In this document: positions 63,971 to 64,000 of the stretch, in pieces
Position numbering within the stretch: the stretch's first letter is position 1
How the letters are laid out: each line of letters begins with the position of its first letter
Origin: Modestobacter versicolor
GTDB taxonomy: Bacteria > Actinomycetota > Actinomycetes > Mycobacteriales > Geodermatophilaceae
Length of the DNA stretch: 64,000 bases
Direction of reading: 5' to 3'
Assembly: GCF_014195485.1 (NCBI RefSeq)
Contig: NZ_JACIBU010000001.1
Span: 558,001 to 622,000, forward strand
Notes under the pieces: generated by a model
Told to the model about the DNA's origin: nothing
What the model saw: the letters and a program-made list of their open reading frames with translations, nothing else
Databases searched by the model: none
Translations under genes and position numbers: made by a program

Positions 63971-64000
63971 CCGCGGCCGGGGTGGTCGTCGGACACGCCC
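63964..64000 (+). CDS. nikE: Start of the second nickel importer ATPase (cut by window edge)
   Basis: GTG at 63964 lies 7 bases before the nikD stop (63968-63970). The frame stays open to the end of the window, giving VLTAAGVVVGHA (12 codons). Gene order predicts the NikE/DppF ATPase. No domain is visible in what remains, so the name rests on position alone. Confidence 0.55.
   Translation, partial: MLTAAGVVVGHA

Overview
The window is very GC-rich, with G/C at almost every third codon position, frequent GTG starts and a dense layout of genes coupled by 1-14 base overlaps. Gene content (WhiB-free but BldC-like HTH, Rpf-type transglycosylase, Zur- and Nur-type metal sites, WYL and DUF2332 proteins) points to an actinobacterium. 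The style resembles Geodermatophilaceae (Blastococcus, Geodermatophilus, Modestobacter), but that is an inference from style, not a match. I see no tRNA, rRNA, CRISPR array or insertion sequence.

Layout. 0-11.7 kb holds ordinary accessory genes: a phosphoribosyltransferase, a DHFR-like reductase, a MerR-controlled DrrAB-type exporter, an MmyB-type regulator facing an alcohol dehydrogenase plus MFS pair, a DUF2332 protein with no stop at its expected end, a small HTH protein, a WYL regulator facing a VOC protein, and an LRR lipoprotein. 11.7-18.7 kb is a folate/one-carbon block: 5-formyl-THF cyclo-ligase facing folP-folC-cyclodeaminase-pabBC-folD, then metF. 18.9-23.9 kb is a translationally coupled five-gene branched-chain/aromatic-type ABC importer. 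24.1-28.4 kb is an acyl-CoA dehydrogenase and a two-component system. 28.5-35.9 kb is a ferredoxin, an alpha/beta hydrolase, a muconolactone-isomerase-like protein, LigA and LigB (4,5-extradiol dioxygenase), two LigM/DesA-type THF-dependent aryl O-demethylases and an MFS transporter. 36.2-40.9 kb is a second five-gene importer. 41-44 kb is an IclR regulator facing a PDR-type reductase and a CYP199-like P450. 44.1-49.4 kb is a GntR-led lower-pathway operon (LigK-type aldolase, 4-oxalomesaconate tautomerase, extradiol-type VOC protein, NAD(P) oxidoreductase, LigJ-type hydratase). 49.4-51.2 kb is a tandem ABM protein and purU. 51.3-54.3 kb holds an Rpf-like protein, DUF5872 and DAHP synthase. 54.4-59.4 kb is an AztABCD zinc importer, and 59.5 kb to the end is a nikABCDE nickel importer cut by the window edge.

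How it fits together. I read 17.8-51.2 kb as one catabolic island for methoxylated aromatic acids of the syringate / 3-O-methylgallate / gallate type. O-demethylases move methyl groups to tetrahydrofolate. MetF, FolD and PurU oxidise and release the C1 unit. LigAB opens the ring, and tautomerase, hydratase and aldolase take 4-oxalomesaconate to pyruvate plus oxaloacetate. Two importers and an MFS protein bring substrates in, and the P450/reductase pair probably demethylates para-methoxybenzoates. LigC and LigI, needed for the protocatechuate route, are not here, which favours gallate as the ring-cleavage substrate.

The most unusual signal is regulatory. Seven promoters at six places in the island (metF, importer 1, acyl-CoA dehydrogenase, ferredoxin, hydrolase-ligAB, one O-demethylase, purU) share an inverted pair of elements, CNNWTGWC(GYR) and GWCAWNNG, starting 42-43 bases apart, with the inner element exactly 27 bases before a -10 hexamer. 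A second motif, ATYGTTGACRAT, covers the -35 of importer 2 and of the GntR-led operon.
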